Assembly (NCBI RefSeq): GCF_900187425.1
Contig: NZ_FYDJ01000005.1
Coordinates: forward strand, 343,072-407,071
Direction: 5' to 3'
Length of the DNA stretch: 64,000 nucleotides
Source: Pseudomonas sp. Irchel s3h14
GTDB lineage: Bacteria > Pseudomonadota > Gammaproteobacteria > Pseudomonadales > Pseudomonadaceae
Positions 25,368-35,708 of the stretch are shown piece after piece (positions within the stretch are counted from its first letter, which is position 1; every line of letters starts with the position of its first letter). Below the pieces are notes generated by a model. That model was not told the DNA's origin. It worked only from the letters and a program-made list of their open reading frames with translations, and did no database searches. A program made the position numbers and the translations under genes.

Positions 25368-26363
25368 TCAGAACCAGCGCAAACGTCGGAATAACCACCA
25401 CTGCCCCAGCGCCACCGAGACCATCAGCAGGCACGCGATCAGGAAGCCATAAGGGCTTGCAGAGAACGGAATCCCGCCGACATTGATACCTAAAAGACCC
25501 GCCAGAAAACTCATCGGCAAAAAGATCCCGGTGATGATCCCGAAGCGGTACATCGTGCGGTTCATTCGCACGCTCAAACGTCTATCTTCGGCCTCAAGGA
25601 CCAACCCCACCCGCTCCCGGGTCAATTCCAGCTCCTCGAGATACCGGGTCAGGCTGTTGTTCAATTCGTTCCAGTAATCACCGTCGTCTTCGACGAACCA
25701 AGGCAGTTTTATCCGTGTCAGCTGCCCGAATATTTCCCGCTGCGGCGCAAGAAAACGTTTCAGCGCTGCGGCCCTTCGACGGATCTGCAAAACGGCGCCG
25801 TGCTCGGGCGTATACCGTTCGTCGGTATCCAGCTTTTCTTCTTCCTCATCGACCACTTCCGAGAGGCAACTGACCAGATCCTGCACCTTGTTGGTGAGGT
25901 ATTGCGCCATATAAAGGATGAGTTCTGACGCCGTTTTCGGTCCTTTGCCTTCGGCGAGCTGCACCAGCAACTCATCGGTGGCGCGCAACGGACGCAAACG
26001 CAGAGAAATAACCCGCTGGGCTGACCCAAAAATCCGCACCGAGACCATGTCTTCCGGCTCGGCGCCCGGATTCAGGTTGACCCCACGCAAAAATAGCAGC
26101 AGTTCGCTGTCCGAAAGCTGTAAAAGACGCGGTCGGGTGTTTTCTTCAAGCAAAAGATCACAGCTGAATTCGCTCAGACCACTGGATTTTCGCAACCAGG
26201 TCCGGGTTTGCGGATGACTGCGATCCCAGTGCAGCCACAGGCTTTCATGGGCCTGCAGCTGCAAGGCATCGAGTTCAGTCCGGGCTATCGAACGCGCACC
26301 GCCTTTACCGTCCAGCACCAGGGCATGCACCAGCCCCCACTGCGCGTTTTCTTCCTCGAACAT
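25368..26363 (-). CDS. cmaX: CmaX, CorA/ZntB-type metal transporter
   Basis: A 331-residue protein of the CorA superfamily: a long cytoplasmic N-terminal alpha/beta funnel, a long helix, and two C-terminal transmembrane helices (ITGIFLPMSFLAGLLGINVGG, then FLIACLLMVSVALGQWWLF). The GxN signature after the first helix is GIN rather than GMN, as in ZntB-like proteins, so the ion could be zinc or magnesium. The ATG at 26363 follows an AGGGG ribosome site by five bases; the upstream extension is not family-like. First gene of the cmaX-cfrX-cmpX-sigX block. Confidence 0.87.
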   Translation of the reverse strand: MFEEENAQWGLVHALVLDGKGGARSIARTELDALQLQAHESLWLHWDRSHPQTRTWLRKSSGLSEFSCDLLLEENTRPRLLQLSDSELLLFLRGVNLNPGAEPEDMVSVRIFGSAQRVISLRLRPLRATDELLVQLAEGKGPKTASELILYMAQYLTNKVQDLVSCLSEVVDEEEEKLDTDERYTPEHGAVLQIRRRAAALKRFLAPQREIFGQLTRIKLPWFVEDDGDYWNELNNSLTRYLEELELTRERVGLVLEAEDRRLSVRMNRTMYRFGIITGIFLPMSFLAGLLGINVGGIPFSASPYGFLIACLLMVSVALGQWWLFRRLRWF

Positions 26364-26388
26364 CCTCACCCCTATGTTGGTGCAGCGC

Positions 26389-26880
26389 TTATTCAGGCAT
26401 CGCAAGCGGGCTTGGCGAGATGATCACGCCGTTGTTGTCCGCATAGATGTAGTGACCTGGATGGAACGTCACGCCAGCAAAGGTCACGACTACGTTGAGA
26501 TCGCCGATGCCACGTTTGTCGGTTTTCATCGGGTGGCTGGCCAGGGCCTGAACACCCAGGTCGGTTTGCGCAATGACGTCGACGTCACGGATGCAACCGT
26601 AGATCACCAGCCCTTCCCAACCGTTTTTCGCGGCTTTTTCGGCGATCAGGTCGCCCAGCAGCGCACGACGCAGGGAACCGCCACCGTCGACCACCATCAC
26701 CTTGCCATTGCCCTTGAGCTCGGCTTGTTCCTTGACCAGCGAGTTGTCTTCGAAGCATTTGATGGTCACGATTTCGCCGCCGAAAGAATCACGGCCACCG
26801 AAATTGCTGAACATCGGTTCCAGCACCTGCACCAGCTCCGGATAGGCGTCGCACAGGTCAGGCGTGAGGTAATGATTCAT
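26389..26880 (-). CDS. rraA: RraA family protein (RNase E activity regulator)
   Basis: A 163-residue protein starting [20 protein letters not shown], with [21 protein letters not shown] and [21 protein letters not shown], the RraA core. In E. coli RraA binds RNase E and slows mRNA decay. Close relatives act instead as metal-dependent 4-hydroxy-4-methyl-2-oxoglutarate/oxaloacetate lyases, and the Gly-Arg-Asp catalytic pattern of that activity is visible, so enzyme activity cannot be excluded. Its stop is 26 bases from the cmaX ATG on the same strand. Confidence 0.88.
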   Translation of the reverse strand: MNHYLTPDLCDAYPELVQVLEPMFSNFGGRDSFGGEIVTIKCFEDNSLVKEQAELKGNGKVMVVDGGGSLRRALLGDLIAEKAAKNGWEGLVIYGCIRDVDVIAQTDLGVQALASHPMKTDKRGIGDLNVVVTFAGVTFHPGHYIYADNNGVIISPSPLAMPE

Positions 26881-27001
26881 CGAGAAACTCCTGTAAAGAG
26901 GAAGACAATCGAGGGTGTCGAAACGTGACCAGAACAGCTCAATGCGTCATATCTTAGCCGCAAGCCGAACAGAGCGAAATGCCCTTGTTAGAGCATCAGG
27001 C

Positions 27002-27991
27002 TCAGACCGCCGCAGCCAGATCCGGTTTTCCACCCAGCAATGGCGTTTGCTGATCTGCCAACCAGCGCGCCACCAGCGGCCAGACTTCAGTCTGGGCGGC
27101 TTTGCTGACGAGCATCTCCACATGACCGAAATTATCGCCAAAGCCCTGCTCGCGACCCAGGTTGATGAATTGCTTATGCTCGGAACCCACCTGATCGAAC
27201 AGCTTGCGACAAGCCCAGGTCGGGTCCTGATGGTCACCGGCGGCACTCACGGCCAATACCGGTAACTGAACGTCGGTCAACCCGACCCACCAATCCTTGT
27301 CGGCATCGCCAAAGCGCCCGAACAGGCCATACCAGCGCATGCTTTCCAGGGCCAGGCCAATGGGCTCGTCCTCCGGGCCGCGCTTGAGCCGTGATCCCGA
27401 CAACTGGGCAAAGCGTTTGAGAATGAAGCGCCCGCTCCACTCCACCGGCGGAATTTTCAACGGCCAGTAGGTGCGACTGATTTGAGTACCAAAAAACGCC
27501 GCGGAAGCCACCACCGGCTCGCCGATGTACTCACCACCCAGCGCTGCCGCCAGGGTAATCCCGCCCAGCGAGTGACCGATCCAGTGCGGGATCTGGCCGC
27601 TCTGCTCGCGCACGAACGCGCCAATGGCCGGCAAATCGTAACGGGCGTAGTCGGCAACGCGGTTCTTGCGGTAATTCTGGTTGCGCTGGGACAAGCCGTG
27701 GCCGCGCATTTCGGGAATCCATACATCGAATCCCAGACGCGTCAGATAGGCGCCCAGCCCAAGCCCCTTCGGGGAAAACCAGAACCGGCGATTGGAAAAG
27801 CTGCCGTGAAGCAAAATAACCGGAACGCCACGCGCGTCTGAGCCATCCGCCATGCCCAGGCGCGTCACAGCCAGTTCGACGGTGCCGTCAGGGCTGTTGC
27901 CGGGTTTCAGACGATAGACGTCTTCGCTCAGATCGCCGCGCCGCTCGGCGCTGATCAGGGCGACAGGAAATAGGTTGCTGCTGCTTTGCAT
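27002..27991 (-). CDS. Alpha/beta hydrolase
   Basis: A 329-residue hydrolase. The oxyanion stretch ILLHGSFSNRRFW, nucleophile elbow GHSLGG and C-terminal catalytic histidine in NFGHVEML are present. A mention-worthy feature is the insert containing KRFAQLSGSRLKRGPEDEP between the elbow and the acid, which would form a lid. I use the ATG at 27991 (MQSSSNLFPVAL), which has AAGAG a few bases upstream, rather than the TTG five codons earlier. No signal peptide. Substrate unknown. Confidence 0.8.
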   Translation of the reverse strand: MQSSSNLFPVALISAERRGDLSEDVYRLKPGNSPDGTVELAVTRLGMADGSDARGVPVILLHGSFSNRRFWFSPKGLGLGAYLTRLGFDVWIPEMRGHGLSQRNQNYRKNRVADYARYDLPAIGAFVREQSGQIPHWIGHSLGGITLAAALGGEYIGEPVVASAAFFGTQISRTYWPLKIPPVEWSGRFILKRFAQLSGSRLKRGPEDEPIGLALESMRWYGLFGRFGDADKDWWVGLTDVQLPVLAVSAAGDHQDPTWACRKLFDQVGSEHKQFINLGREQGFGDNFGHVEMLVSKAAQTEVWPLVARWLADQQTPLLGGKPDLAAAV

Positions 27992-28002
27992 AATGCTCTT
28001 GC

Positions 28003-28037
28003 ACAAAAAAGGGCGGCTTCCAGAGGAGCCCGCCCTA
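28003..28037 (-). terminator. Intrinsic terminator downstream of ppsA
   Basis: Read on the minus strand, a GGGCGG...CCGCCC stem is followed by six T. A second hairpin (GCCTCGG/CCGAGGC, 28050-28071) lies between it and the ppsA stop. Confidence 0.8.
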
Positions 28038-28082
28038 CTTGATTCTTAAAGCCTCGGCCACTTGACCGAGGCTTCATTCACA

Positions 28083-30458
28083 TCAAGCCGAAGCTTGACC
28101 TTCAGCCAGGAAGAACCAGGTTTCCAGTACGGAATCGGGGTTCAACGAAACGCTTTCGATGCCCTGCTCCATCAGCCATTTGGCCAGATCAGGGTGGTCC
28201 GAAGGGCCCTGACCGCAAATGCCGATGTACTTGCCAGCCTTGTTGCAGGCCTGAATCGCGTTCGCCAGCAGCTTCTTGACCGCCGGATTACGCTCGTCGA
28301 ACAGGTGCGCGATGATCCCGGAGTCACGGTCCAGGCCCAGTGTCAGCTGAGTCAGGTCGTTGGAGCCGATGGAGAAACCGTCGAAGAACTCGAGGAACTC
28401 TTCAGCGAGGATCGCGTTGGACGGCAGTTCGCACATCATGATGATGCGCAGACCATTCTCGCCGCGGGCCAGGCCATTTTCGGCCAACAGATCGATCACT
28501 TGGCTAGCTTCGCCCAACGTACGGACGAACGGCACCATGATTTCAACGTTGGTCAGGCCCATCTCGTTGCGCACGCGCTTGAGGGCGCGGCATTCGAGCT
28601 CGAAGCAGTCACGGAACGCTTCGCTGATGTAACGCGAAGCACCGCGGAAGCCCAGCATCGGATTTTCTTCTTCCGGCTCGTAGAGCTTGCCGCCGATCAG
28701 GTTGGCGTATTCGTTGGACTTGAAGTCCGACAGACGCACGATGACCTTTTTCGGGGTGAACGCAGCGGCCAGGGTGCTGATGCCTTCAACCAGCTTGTCG
28801 ACATAGAAGCCAACCGGATCGTCGTAACCGGCGATGCGCTTGTCGACGCTGTCCTTGATGTCCTGCGGCAGACCGTCGTAGTTCAACAGCGCTTTCGGGT
28901 GAACACCGATCATGCGGTTGATGATGAATTCCAGACGGGCCAGGCCCACACCGGCGTTCGGCAGCTGAGCGAAATCGAAGGCGCGGTCCGGGTTGCCGAC
29001 GTTCATCATGATCTTGAACGGCAGATCAGGCATGGCATCAACGGAGTTTTTCTTGATGTCGAAGCCCAGTTCACCTTCGAAGATGTAACCGGTGTCGCCT
29101 TCAGCGCAGGACACAGTCACGCCCTGGCCGTCTTTCAACAACTGGGTGGCGTTGCCGCAACCGACCACGGCCGGGATGCCCAGCTCGCGAGCGATGATCG
29201 CCGCGTGGCAAGTACGGCCGCCACGGTTGGTGACGATGGCGCTGGCGCGCTTCATGACCGGTTCCCAGTCCGGGTCGGTCATGTCGGAGACCAGAACGTC
29301 GCCTGGCTGGACTTTGTCCATCTCGGACACGTCCTTGATGATCCGCACCTTGCCGGCGCCGATGCGCTGGCCGATAGCGCGACCTTCAACCAGCACGGTG
29401 CCGGTTTCTTTCAACAGGTAGCGTTCCATGACGTTGGCCGAGGTACGGCTCTTCACGGTTTCAGGACGGGCCTGAACGATGTAGAGCTTGCCGTCGTCGC
29501 CGTCTTTGGCCCATTCGATGTCCATCGGGCACTTGTAGTGCTTCTCGATGATCATCGCTTGCTTGGCCAGCTCGCTGACTTCGGCGTCGCTCAGACAGAA
29601 ACGTGCGCGATCAGCCTTGTCCACGTCGATGGTCTTGACCGATTTACCGGCCGTGGCCACTTCGCCATAGATCATCTTGATGGCTTTGCTGCCCAGGTTG
29701 CGACGCAGGATGGCCGGACGACCGGCTGCCAGCGTGCCTTTGTGGACGTAGAACTCATCCGGGTTCACCGCGCCTTGTACGACGGTTTCACCCAGGCCGT
29801 AGGCGCCGGTGATGAACACCACGTCACGGAAGCCCGATTCGGTATCGAGGGTGAACATCACGCCGGCGGTGCCGGTTTCAGAGCGGACCATGCGCTGCAC
29901 GCCGGCCGACAGGGCAACCAGCTTGTGGTCGAAGCCCTGGTGGACGCGGTAGGAAATCGCGCGGTCGTTGAACAGCGAAGCGAACACCTCTTTGGCGGCG
30001 CGAATAACGTTTTCGACACCACGGATGTTCAGGAAGGTTTCCTGCTGACCGGCAAAGGAAGCGTCCGGCAGGTCTTCGGCGGTAGCGGAAGAGCGCACGG
30101 CCACGGCCATGTCAGGGTTGCCGGCCGACAGCGTGGCGAACGCGGTGCGGATCTCGGCGTTAAGTTTCTCGGGGAATTCGGCTTCCATGATCCATTGACG
30201 GATCTGGGCGCCGGTCTTGGCCAGGGCATTGACATCGTCGACGTCCAGGGCGTCGAGGGCGGCGTGGATCTGATCGTTCAGGCCGCTCAGCTCGAGAAAA
30301 TCACGATAAGCCTGAGCTGTCGTGGCGAAGCCACCGGGCACCGATACACCGGCACCTGCAAGGTTACTGATCATCTCGCCCAGGGATGCGTTCTTGCCCC
30401 CTACGTGCTCTACATCATGGACGCCGAGCTTATCGAGGGAAACTACGTACTCTACCAA
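28083..30458 (-). CDS. ppsA: Phosphoenolpyruvate synthase
   Basis: A 791-residue cytoplasmic enzyme that converts pyruvate and ATP to phosphoenolpyruvate, AMP and phosphate for gluconeogenesis. Order: N-terminal ATP-binding domain ([15 protein letters not shown]); the phosphohistidine swivel domain with [21 protein letters not shown]; and the C-terminal PEP/pyruvate-binding barrel ([20 protein letters not shown] ... [10 protein letters not shown]). The start is a TTG at 30458, with GGAGAG six bases upstream; no ATG fits the family N-terminus [19 protein letters not shown]. It is divergent from its own regulator. Confidence 0.95.
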   Translation of the reverse strand: MVEYVVSLDKLGVHDVEHVGGKNASLGEMISNLAGAGVSVPGGFATTAQAYRDFLELSGLNDQIHAALDALDVDDVNALAKTGAQIRQWIMEAEFPEKLNAEIRTAFATLSAGNPDMAVAVRSSATAEDLPDASFAGQQETFLNIRGVENVIRAAKEVFASLFNDRAISYRVHQGFDHKLVALSAGVQRMVRSETGTAGVMFTLDTESGFRDVVFITGAYGLGETVVQGAVNPDEFYVHKGTLAAGRPAILRRNLGSKAIKMIYGEVATAGKSVKTIDVDKADRARFCLSDAEVSELAKQAMIIEKHYKCPMDIEWAKDGDDGKLYIVQARPETVKSRTSANVMERYLLKETGTVLVEGRAIGQRIGAGKVRIIKDVSEMDKVQPGDVLVSDMTDPDWEPVMKRASAIVTNRGGRTCHAAIIARELGIPAVVGCGNATQLLKDGQGVTVSCAEGDTGYIFEGELGFDIKKNSVDAMPDLPFKIMMNVGNPDRAFDFAQLPNAGVGLARLEFIINRMIGVHPKALLNYDGLPQDIKDSVDKRIAGYDDPVGFYVDKLVEGISTLAAAFTPKKVIVRLSDFKSNEYANLIGGKLYEPEEENPMLGFRGASRYISEAFRDCFELECRALKRVRNEMGLTNVEIMVPFVRTLGEASQVIDLLAENGLARGENGLRIIMMCELPSNAILAEEFLEFFDGFSIGSNDLTQLTLGLDRDSGIIAHLFDERNPAVKKLLANAIQACNKAGKYIGICGQGPSDHPDLAKWLMEQGIESVSLNPDSVLETWFFLAEGQASA

Positions 30459-30632
30459 GGTGATCTCTCCACTAACTGTGTTGGAAAAGCTCAGAAGCCG
30501 GCTGCTCTATGGAGCGTTTGCCAGCTGTATGGCCTGGACCTGGAAAATAAGTGAGAATGCGGGCCACTGGCGGCCAGCAAATCGCGCCTATCATATCCAA
30601 GATTCGTCACTAGCTTAAGGCCCAAGGTGCAA

Positions 30633-31451
30633 ATGAAACGATCTGCTTTCTTTATCTCCGATGGTACCGGCATCACAGCCGAAACCCTGGGTCAAAGCCT
30701 CCTGGCGCAGTTCGAAAACATTACCTTCAGCAAATTCACGAAGCCGTATATCGACAACGCGGATAAAGCGCGGGTCATGGTACAACAAATCAACAAAGCC
30801 GCTGAAAACGATGGTTTTCGGCCGATCATCTTCGACACCATTGTCAATCAGGACATCCGTGAGATCCTCGCAACGTCCAATGGTTTCATGATCGACATTT
30901 TCTCGACCTTTCTGGCGCCTCTTGAACAGGAATTGACCGAGCATTCTTCCTACACCGTCGGCAAATCCCACTCGATTGGCAGCAACTCCAATTACATGGA
31001 ACGGATCGAGGCGGTGAACTTCGCCCTCGACAACGACGACGGTGCGCGCACGCATTATTACGACAAGGCGGACCTGATCCTAGTGGGCGTGTCGCGTTGT
31101 GGTAAGACGCCGACGTGTCTGTATATGGCCATGCAATTCGGCATCCGCGCGGCCAACTATCCGCTGACCGAAGACGACATGGAACGCCTGCAATTGCCAG
31201 GCACCCTGCGTGCCCACCAGCACAAACTGTTCGGCCTGACCATTGACCCGGACCGCCTCACCGCGATTCGCAACGAGCGCAAGCCCAACAGCCGCTATTC
31301 GAGCTACGCCCAGTGCGAATTCGAAGTGCGCGAGGTGGAGAATCTGTTCCGCCGCGAGAACATTCCGCACATCAATTCCACGCATTTTTCGGTGGAAGAG
31401 ATTTCGGCGAAGATTCTGGTGGAGAAAGGTGTGGAGCGGCGGTTCAAATAA
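30633..31451 (+). CDS. ppsR: PEP synthase regulatory kinase/pyrophosphorylase (DUF299)
   Basis: A 272-residue bifunctional regulator that phosphorylates PEP synthase with ADP to switch it off and removes the phosphate with Pi to switch it on. The [18 protein letters not shown] start and P-loop [15 protein letters not shown] are diagnostic. The ATG at 30633 lies five bases after AAGG; a GTG two codons upstream is possible. Divergent from ppsA across about 170 bases, the usual pairing. Confidence 0.93.
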   Translation: MKRSAFFISDGTGITAETLGQSLLAQFENITFSKFTKPYIDNADKARVMVQQINKAAENDGFRPIIFDTIVNQDIREILATSNGFMIDIFSTFLAPLEQELTEHSSYTVGKSHSIGSNSNYMERIEAVNFALDNDDGARTHYYDKADLILVGVSRCGKTPTCLYMAMQFGIRAANYPLTEDDMERLQLPGTLRAHQHKLFGLTIDPDRLTAIRNERKPNSRYSSYAQCEFEVREVENLFRRENIPHINSTHFSVEEISAKILVEKGVERRFK

Positions 31452-31474
31452 TTCTGCGGCGCCTGTCAGGCCGC

Positions 31475-31560
31475 CTTCGCGAGCAAGCCCGCTCCCACAT
31501 TCGACCGTGTTTCTTCAGGAATGACGCGGTAAAAATGTGGGAGCGGGCTTGCTCGCGAAG
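31475..31560. repeat. REP-type inverted repeat (GTGGGAGCGGGCTTGCTCGCGAAG subtype)
   Basis: Perfect 26-base arms, 31475-31500 and 31535-31560, around a 34-base spacer. It separates the convergent ppsR and the MocR gene. Confidence 0.88.
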
Positions 31561-31565
31561 AACGA

Positions 31566-32975
31566 TTACACGGACTCTGTTAATGCCCCCACCAGCGCAT
31601 CAAATCCTTGCAGCAACAACCGATCATCCCCCACCGAATTACAAACACTCGCCCTGATGAACTGCGGCACTGCCCCATGCCCGACCGCAAACATCTCGGC
31701 AGTAGCCACCAGATAATTATTTTCCTTAAGCTCCTCAGCAATCTGCGAGGCCCGCCACGGCTCGGGCACTTCGATCCAGAAGTGCGGGCTATGGGAATGG
31801 GTTTTGTACGCCAGGCCCTCCAGCACACCACTCACCAACGCCTTGCGCCGACCGATCTCGGCAATCTGCTGGCCCAGCAACTGCTCGGCAATGCCGTTTT
31901 CTATCCACAGACTCGCCACCTCCAGCGACAACGGGCTGGCCATCCAGCACGTCCCGCGCACTGCTGCGCTCAAGCGTCCGATCAACGGTTGCGGCGCATG
32001 CAGGTAACCGACTCGCAAACCCGCCGAAACCGCCTTGCTCAGGCTGCCGATCAGCACCGAGCGCTCCGGGGCGAAATGGCTCAAGGGTAACGGTCGCTGT
32101 TGAGCCAATACCGCGTGGGCTTCGTCTTCAAAGATCAACAGATTGTGCTGCCGACAAACCTCTGCAATCGCTTCCCGCCGTGCGACGGACATCACTGCAG
32201 CCGTAGGATTCTGGATCGTCGGTGTGCAATACAGCGCCGACACACGATGGTTGCGGCAAACCTCCTCCAGGGTATCGGGCATCAGTCCTTCATCATCCAT
32301 CCCGACACCGATGAGTTTTATCCCTAGCTGGCGTGCGACGCTGATCAACCCCGGGTAAGTCAGGTGCTCCGTCACCAACGTATCGCCCGCCTTGAGCAAC
32401 CCCATCAAGGCACACAACAGACCGTGCTGGCCGCCGTTCACGCAAACGACCTGCTCGGCACTCGGTACAAACTCTTTATGCCTGAGCCAGTGCGCGCCCG
32501 CCGCACGATAGCGTGGCAAACCGACATCGACGGTGTAGCCGCTGATGTGTTGCAACGCCTCAGGATCAAGGGACAACGCTTGCAGGCTCTGACTCAAAAA
32601 AAGCGCTTCCTGCCCCGGAATCGGTTGATTGCGGCTCATGTCAAAAAACGCCCGCGGTTCATCACTGACATTGCGAAAGCCACCGTCCCGCGATCGCTCC
32701 ATCCCGCGCTGACGCACATAGGTGCCGTCTCCTACGCGAGCGACCACCAATCCCACACGCTCGAGTTCGCCGTAAGCGCGGCTGATAGTGCCGATGGTCA
32801 CGCCGAGGCTATCCGCCAACAACCGATGAGGCGGCAATTTGCAGCCGGGCTCGATCAGCCCTTCAGCGATGCCTTTTTCGATCGCGTCGGCGAGTCGTTT
32901 GTATTTCACGCCCAGACCATTGGCGAGGCCGTCGCGCAGGATTGACACCATGGCAATACTTGTTTTGACAGTCAT
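31566..32975 (-). CDS. MocR-type GntR/aminotransferase-fold regulator
   Basis: A 469-residue transcription factor with an N-terminal GntR winged helix (KYKRLADAIEKGIAEGLIEPG ... LADSLGVTIGTISRAYGELERVG) fused to a class I aminotransferase-like domain. The PLP lysine lies in SLSKAVSAGLRVGYL, so it probably binds PLP as co-effector. It is divergent from the DMT exporter gene with about 90 bases between them, which suggests it controls that gene and possibly itself. The effector ligand is unknown. Confidence 0.9.
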   Translation of the reverse strand: MTVKTSIAMVSILRDGLANGLGVKYKRLADAIEKGIAEGLIEPGCKLPPHRLLADSLGVTIGTISRAYGELERVGLVVARVGDGTYVRQRGMERSRDGGFRNVSDEPRAFFDMSRNQPIPGQEALFLSQSLQALSLDPEALQHISGYTVDVGLPRYRAAGAHWLRHKEFVPSAEQVVCVNGGQHGLLCALMGLLKAGDTLVTEHLTYPGLISVARQLGIKLIGVGMDDEGLMPDTLEEVCRNHRVSALYCTPTIQNPTAAVMSVARREAIAEVCRQHNLLIFEDEAHAVLAQQRPLPLSHFAPERSVLIGSLSKAVSAGLRVGYLHAPQPLIGRLSAAVRGTCWMASPLSLEVASLWIENGIAEQLLGQQIAEIGRRKALVSGVLEGLAYKTHSHSPHFWIEVPEPWRASQIAEELKENNYLVATAEMFAVGHGAVPQFIRASVCNSVGDDRLLLQGFDALVGALTESV

Positions 32976-33067
32976 TGCAGCCCCGAATAGCGTGCTTGAA
33001 ACAGGTTCAATCAGGGATAGACCTTTTGCAGATGAAGGTCAATTCCGAACATAAAAGGAGCTCGCTC

Positions 33068-34015
33068 ATGTCCATTGCCGTCAGTGCACCTTCACGTACT
33101 GCCAAACCCTGGCTGGCCGCCCTGATCACCAGCGTATTGTTCCTGATCGTGTGCCTGAGCTGGGGCACGACGTGGCTCGGGATCAAGATTGCCGTTGAAA
33201 GCGTGCCGCCGCTGACTGCTGCCGGCCTGCGATTCCTGATCGCTTTTCCGTTGTTTCTCGGCTTCGCCCTGATACGTCGTGAGCCGCTGCTGTTTCCCAG
33301 GGAGAGCCGTTGGTTCTTTGTGTTTGTCACGTTGACGTATTTCAGCCTGCCGTATTACTTGCTCAACTACGGCGAGATGCATGTTTCGTCCGGCCTGACG
33401 GCGCTGCTGTTCAGCTGCATGCCAGTGTTCATCCTGCTGTTTTCCGCGCTGTTTCTGCGGGAGAAAATCTACCCCTCGCAAGTGCTCGGCATCGCTATCG
33501 GTTTCGGCAGCCTGTTCATGATCATCCGCAGCCAGGGGTTGCATCTGGACCATGCCGAATTGTTCGGGGTATTGGCGATCCTCTGTGCGGCGGTGATGCA
33601 CGCGCTGTGTTACGTGGTGACGAAAAAACACGGCACGGTGATTAGCGTCATTACCTACAACACGCTGCCAATCGGCATCGCCGGGCTGATGCTGTTTGTC
33701 GCCGGACTGAGTGTCGAAGCGCCGGTGTTCAATGCCATCACCGCGCGGTCGTGGAGCGCCCTGCTCTATCTGGGACTGGTGGCGTCGGTGGGCGGGTTTA
33801 TCGTTTACTTTTTGCTGCTCAAGCGGCTGAGCCCGATCATTCTGTCGTTTGTGTTCATCATTTTTCCGGTGTTCGCGGTGATCATCGGTGCCTGGTACGA
33901 GGGGCAAGCCTTGTCCCGGGAACTGATGATGTACTCGGCGATTCTGCTGACGGGGTTTGCGATCACCAAATTGCCTGTGGAAAAGTGGCTCATCGGCAAA
34001 AAAGCAAACCCCTAG
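33068..34015 (+). CDS. EamA/DMT family transporter
   Basis: A 315-residue inner-membrane protein with about ten hydrophobic helices in two repeated EamA halves, each starting with a WG.TWLGIK/WSALLYLGLVAS-type segment. Likely an exporter of amino acids or related metabolites. The ATG at 33068 (MSIAVSAPSRTAKPWL) has AAGGAGCTCG upstream. Divergent MocR regulator at 31566-32975. Confidence 0.88.
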   Translation: MSIAVSAPSRTAKPWLAALITSVLFLIVCLSWGTTWLGIKIAVESVPPLTAAGLRFLIAFPLFLGFALIRREPLLFPRESRWFFVFVTLTYFSLPYYLLNYGEMHVSSGLTALLFSCMPVFILLFSALFLREKIYPSQVLGIAIGFGSLFMIIRSQGLHLDHAELFGVLAILCAAVMHALCYVVTKKHGTVISVITYNTLPIGIAGLMLFVAGLSVEAPVFNAITARSWSALLYLGLVASVGGFIVYFLLLKRLSPIILSFVFIIFPVFAVIIGAWYEGQALSRELMMYSAILLTGFAITKLPVEKWLIGKKANP

Positions 34016-34022
34016 GCGACGG

Positions 34023-35507
34023 TCAGATCACAAACAAATCCACGAACCGATTCACCGGTGTCGCCTCAAGCGCAGCCTGGTCCTTGCACAACGCAAAGAT
34101 CTCGGCACATCGCTGGGCGGTGAAGCGCGTCGCCAGGTTGGCCTTGAACTTGTCTTCCAGCAGCGGAATGCCGTCGGTGCGGCGACGGCGATGGCCGATC
34201 GGGTATTCCACCAACACGTTTTCGGTGCTGGAGCCGTCCTTGAAGAACACCTGTATTGCATTGGCGATGGAGAGTTTGTCGGCCTCCAGGTATTCGCGGG
34301 TGTAGCGTGGATCTTCGACGATGACCATTTTTTCGCGCAGCACGTCGATGATCGGATGCGCCGCGTGGAAATCGTCCTCGTACTGCTCGGCCACCAGATT
34401 GCCGAACGCCAGCGGCACGGCGGTCATGTACTGAATGCAATGGTCACGGTCCGCAGCGTTGGCCAACGGGCCGACCTTGGAGATGATGCGGATCGCCGAT
34501 TCATGGGTGGTGATGACGATTTTGTCGATTTCGTGCAGGCGATTTCTGACTTGCGGATGCAACGTCACGGCCGCTTCGCAGGCCGTTTGCGCGTGAAATT
34601 CGGCGGGGAAGCTGATTTTGAACAGCACGTTTTCCATCACGTAGCTGCCGTACGGCCGGGAGAAGCTGAACGCGCGTTTGTCTTCGGGCTTGAGCGCCAG
34701 GTCGTTGTTGGTGTGGCTGAACAGTACGTCGTAGAAGCCCCATTGTTTGGCGGTCAGTACGCCGGGGATGCCCATTTCGCCACGCATTGCGATGTCCGCA
34801 AGCCGCACGCCCCGACTGGTCGCATCGCCGGCAGCCCAGGATTTACGCGATCCGGCATTCGGCGCATGACGGTAAGTGCGCAGTGCCTGACCGTCGGCGA
34901 ACGCATGGGACAACGCGGACAACAACTGCTCACGATTGGCGCCCATCAGCCTGGCGGTCACAGCGGTCGAGGCGACTTTCACCAGGATGACGTGATCCAG
35001 GCCTACGCGATTGAAGGAGTTTTCCAGCGCGATCACGCCCTGAATCTCGTGGGCCATGATCATCGCTTCGAGTACTGCGCGAACAGTCAGCGGCGCATCG
35101 CCATTGGCGAGGCGTTTTTGCGACAAGTGGTCCGCCACCGCGAGTATGCCGCCGAGGTTATCGGACGGATGGCCCCATTCGGCCGCGAGCCAGGTGTCGT
35201 TGTAGTCGAGCCAGCGGACGATGCAACCGATATCCCACGCCGCCTTGACCGGGTCGAGGCGATAACTGGTGCCGGGGACGCGCGCGCCGAACGGGACGAC
35301 GGTGCCTTCCACCATGGGGCCGAGGTGTTTGGTGCATTCGGGGAAGCGCAGGGCCAGCAGGCCACAGCCCAACGTGTCCATCAGGCAGTTGCGGGCAGTG
35401 TCGAGGGCTTCGGCGGATTGGATCTTGAAGTTGAGGACGTAGTCGGCAATGTCCTGCAGGACCGTGTCGTAGTCGGGGCGGTTGTTCTGGTCGACGTTGG
35501 TGCTCAT
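34023..35507 (-). CDS. prpD: 2-methylcitrate dehydratase
   Basis: A 494-residue enzyme of the MmgE/PrpD fold that dehydrates 2-methylcitrate in propionate breakdown. Segments [19 protein letters not shown] and [13 protein letters not shown] are typical of PrpD. In this operon acnD/prpF also supply a dehydratase/isomerase route, so prpD is formally redundant and its role may be secondary (for example, turnover of another methylcitrate stereoisomer). Last gene of the prp operon; a REP and 201 bases separate it from prpF. Confidence 0.92.
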   Translation of the reverse strand: MSTNVDQNNRPDYDTVLQDIADYVLNFKIQSAEALDTARNCLMDTLGCGLLALRFPECTKHLGPMVEGTVVPFGARVPGTSYRLDPVKAAWDIGCIVRWLDYNDTWLAAEWGHPSDNLGGILAVADHLSQKRLANGDAPLTVRAVLEAMIMAHEIQGVIALENSFNRVGLDHVILVKVASTAVTARLMGANREQLLSALSHAFADGQALRTYRHAPNAGSRKSWAAGDATSRGVRLADIAMRGEMGIPGVLTAKQWGFYDVLFSHTNNDLALKPEDKRAFSFSRPYGSYVMENVLFKISFPAEFHAQTACEAAVTLHPQVRNRLHEIDKIVITTHESAIRIISKVGPLANAADRDHCIQYMTAVPLAFGNLVAEQYEDDFHAAHPIIDVLREKMVIVEDPRYTREYLEADKLSIANAIQVFFKDGSSTENVLVEYPIGHRRRRTDGIPLLEDKFKANLATRFTAQRCAEIFALCKDQAALEATPVNRFVDLFVI

Positions 35508-35601
35508 GTTCGATTCACTCTTGAAGTGGTTCGTTGATGGGACCTCGGTTCAGGGTAATTCCAGTCAGTCACTACTTTCTTATTGTGGAATGCAATCAAA
35601 C

Positions 35602-35691
35602 TGTGGGAGCGGGCTTGCTCGCGAAGACGGCGGCACATCCGACATCAATGCAAGCTGACACACCGCTTTCGCGAGCAAGCCCGCTCCCACA
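35602..35691. repeat. REP-type inverted repeat inside the prp operon (prpF-prpD gap)
   Basis: Arms of 24 bases (35602-35625, 35668-35691) with a 42-base spacer. Confidence 0.87.
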
Positions 35692-35708
35692 TGGGTTCGG
35701 TGTCAGGG

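Noticed and set aside
28062..30554. An 830-codon open frame on the + strand over ppsA
   Set aside because: Same reason: antisense to ppsA, no recognisable product, no ribosome site.
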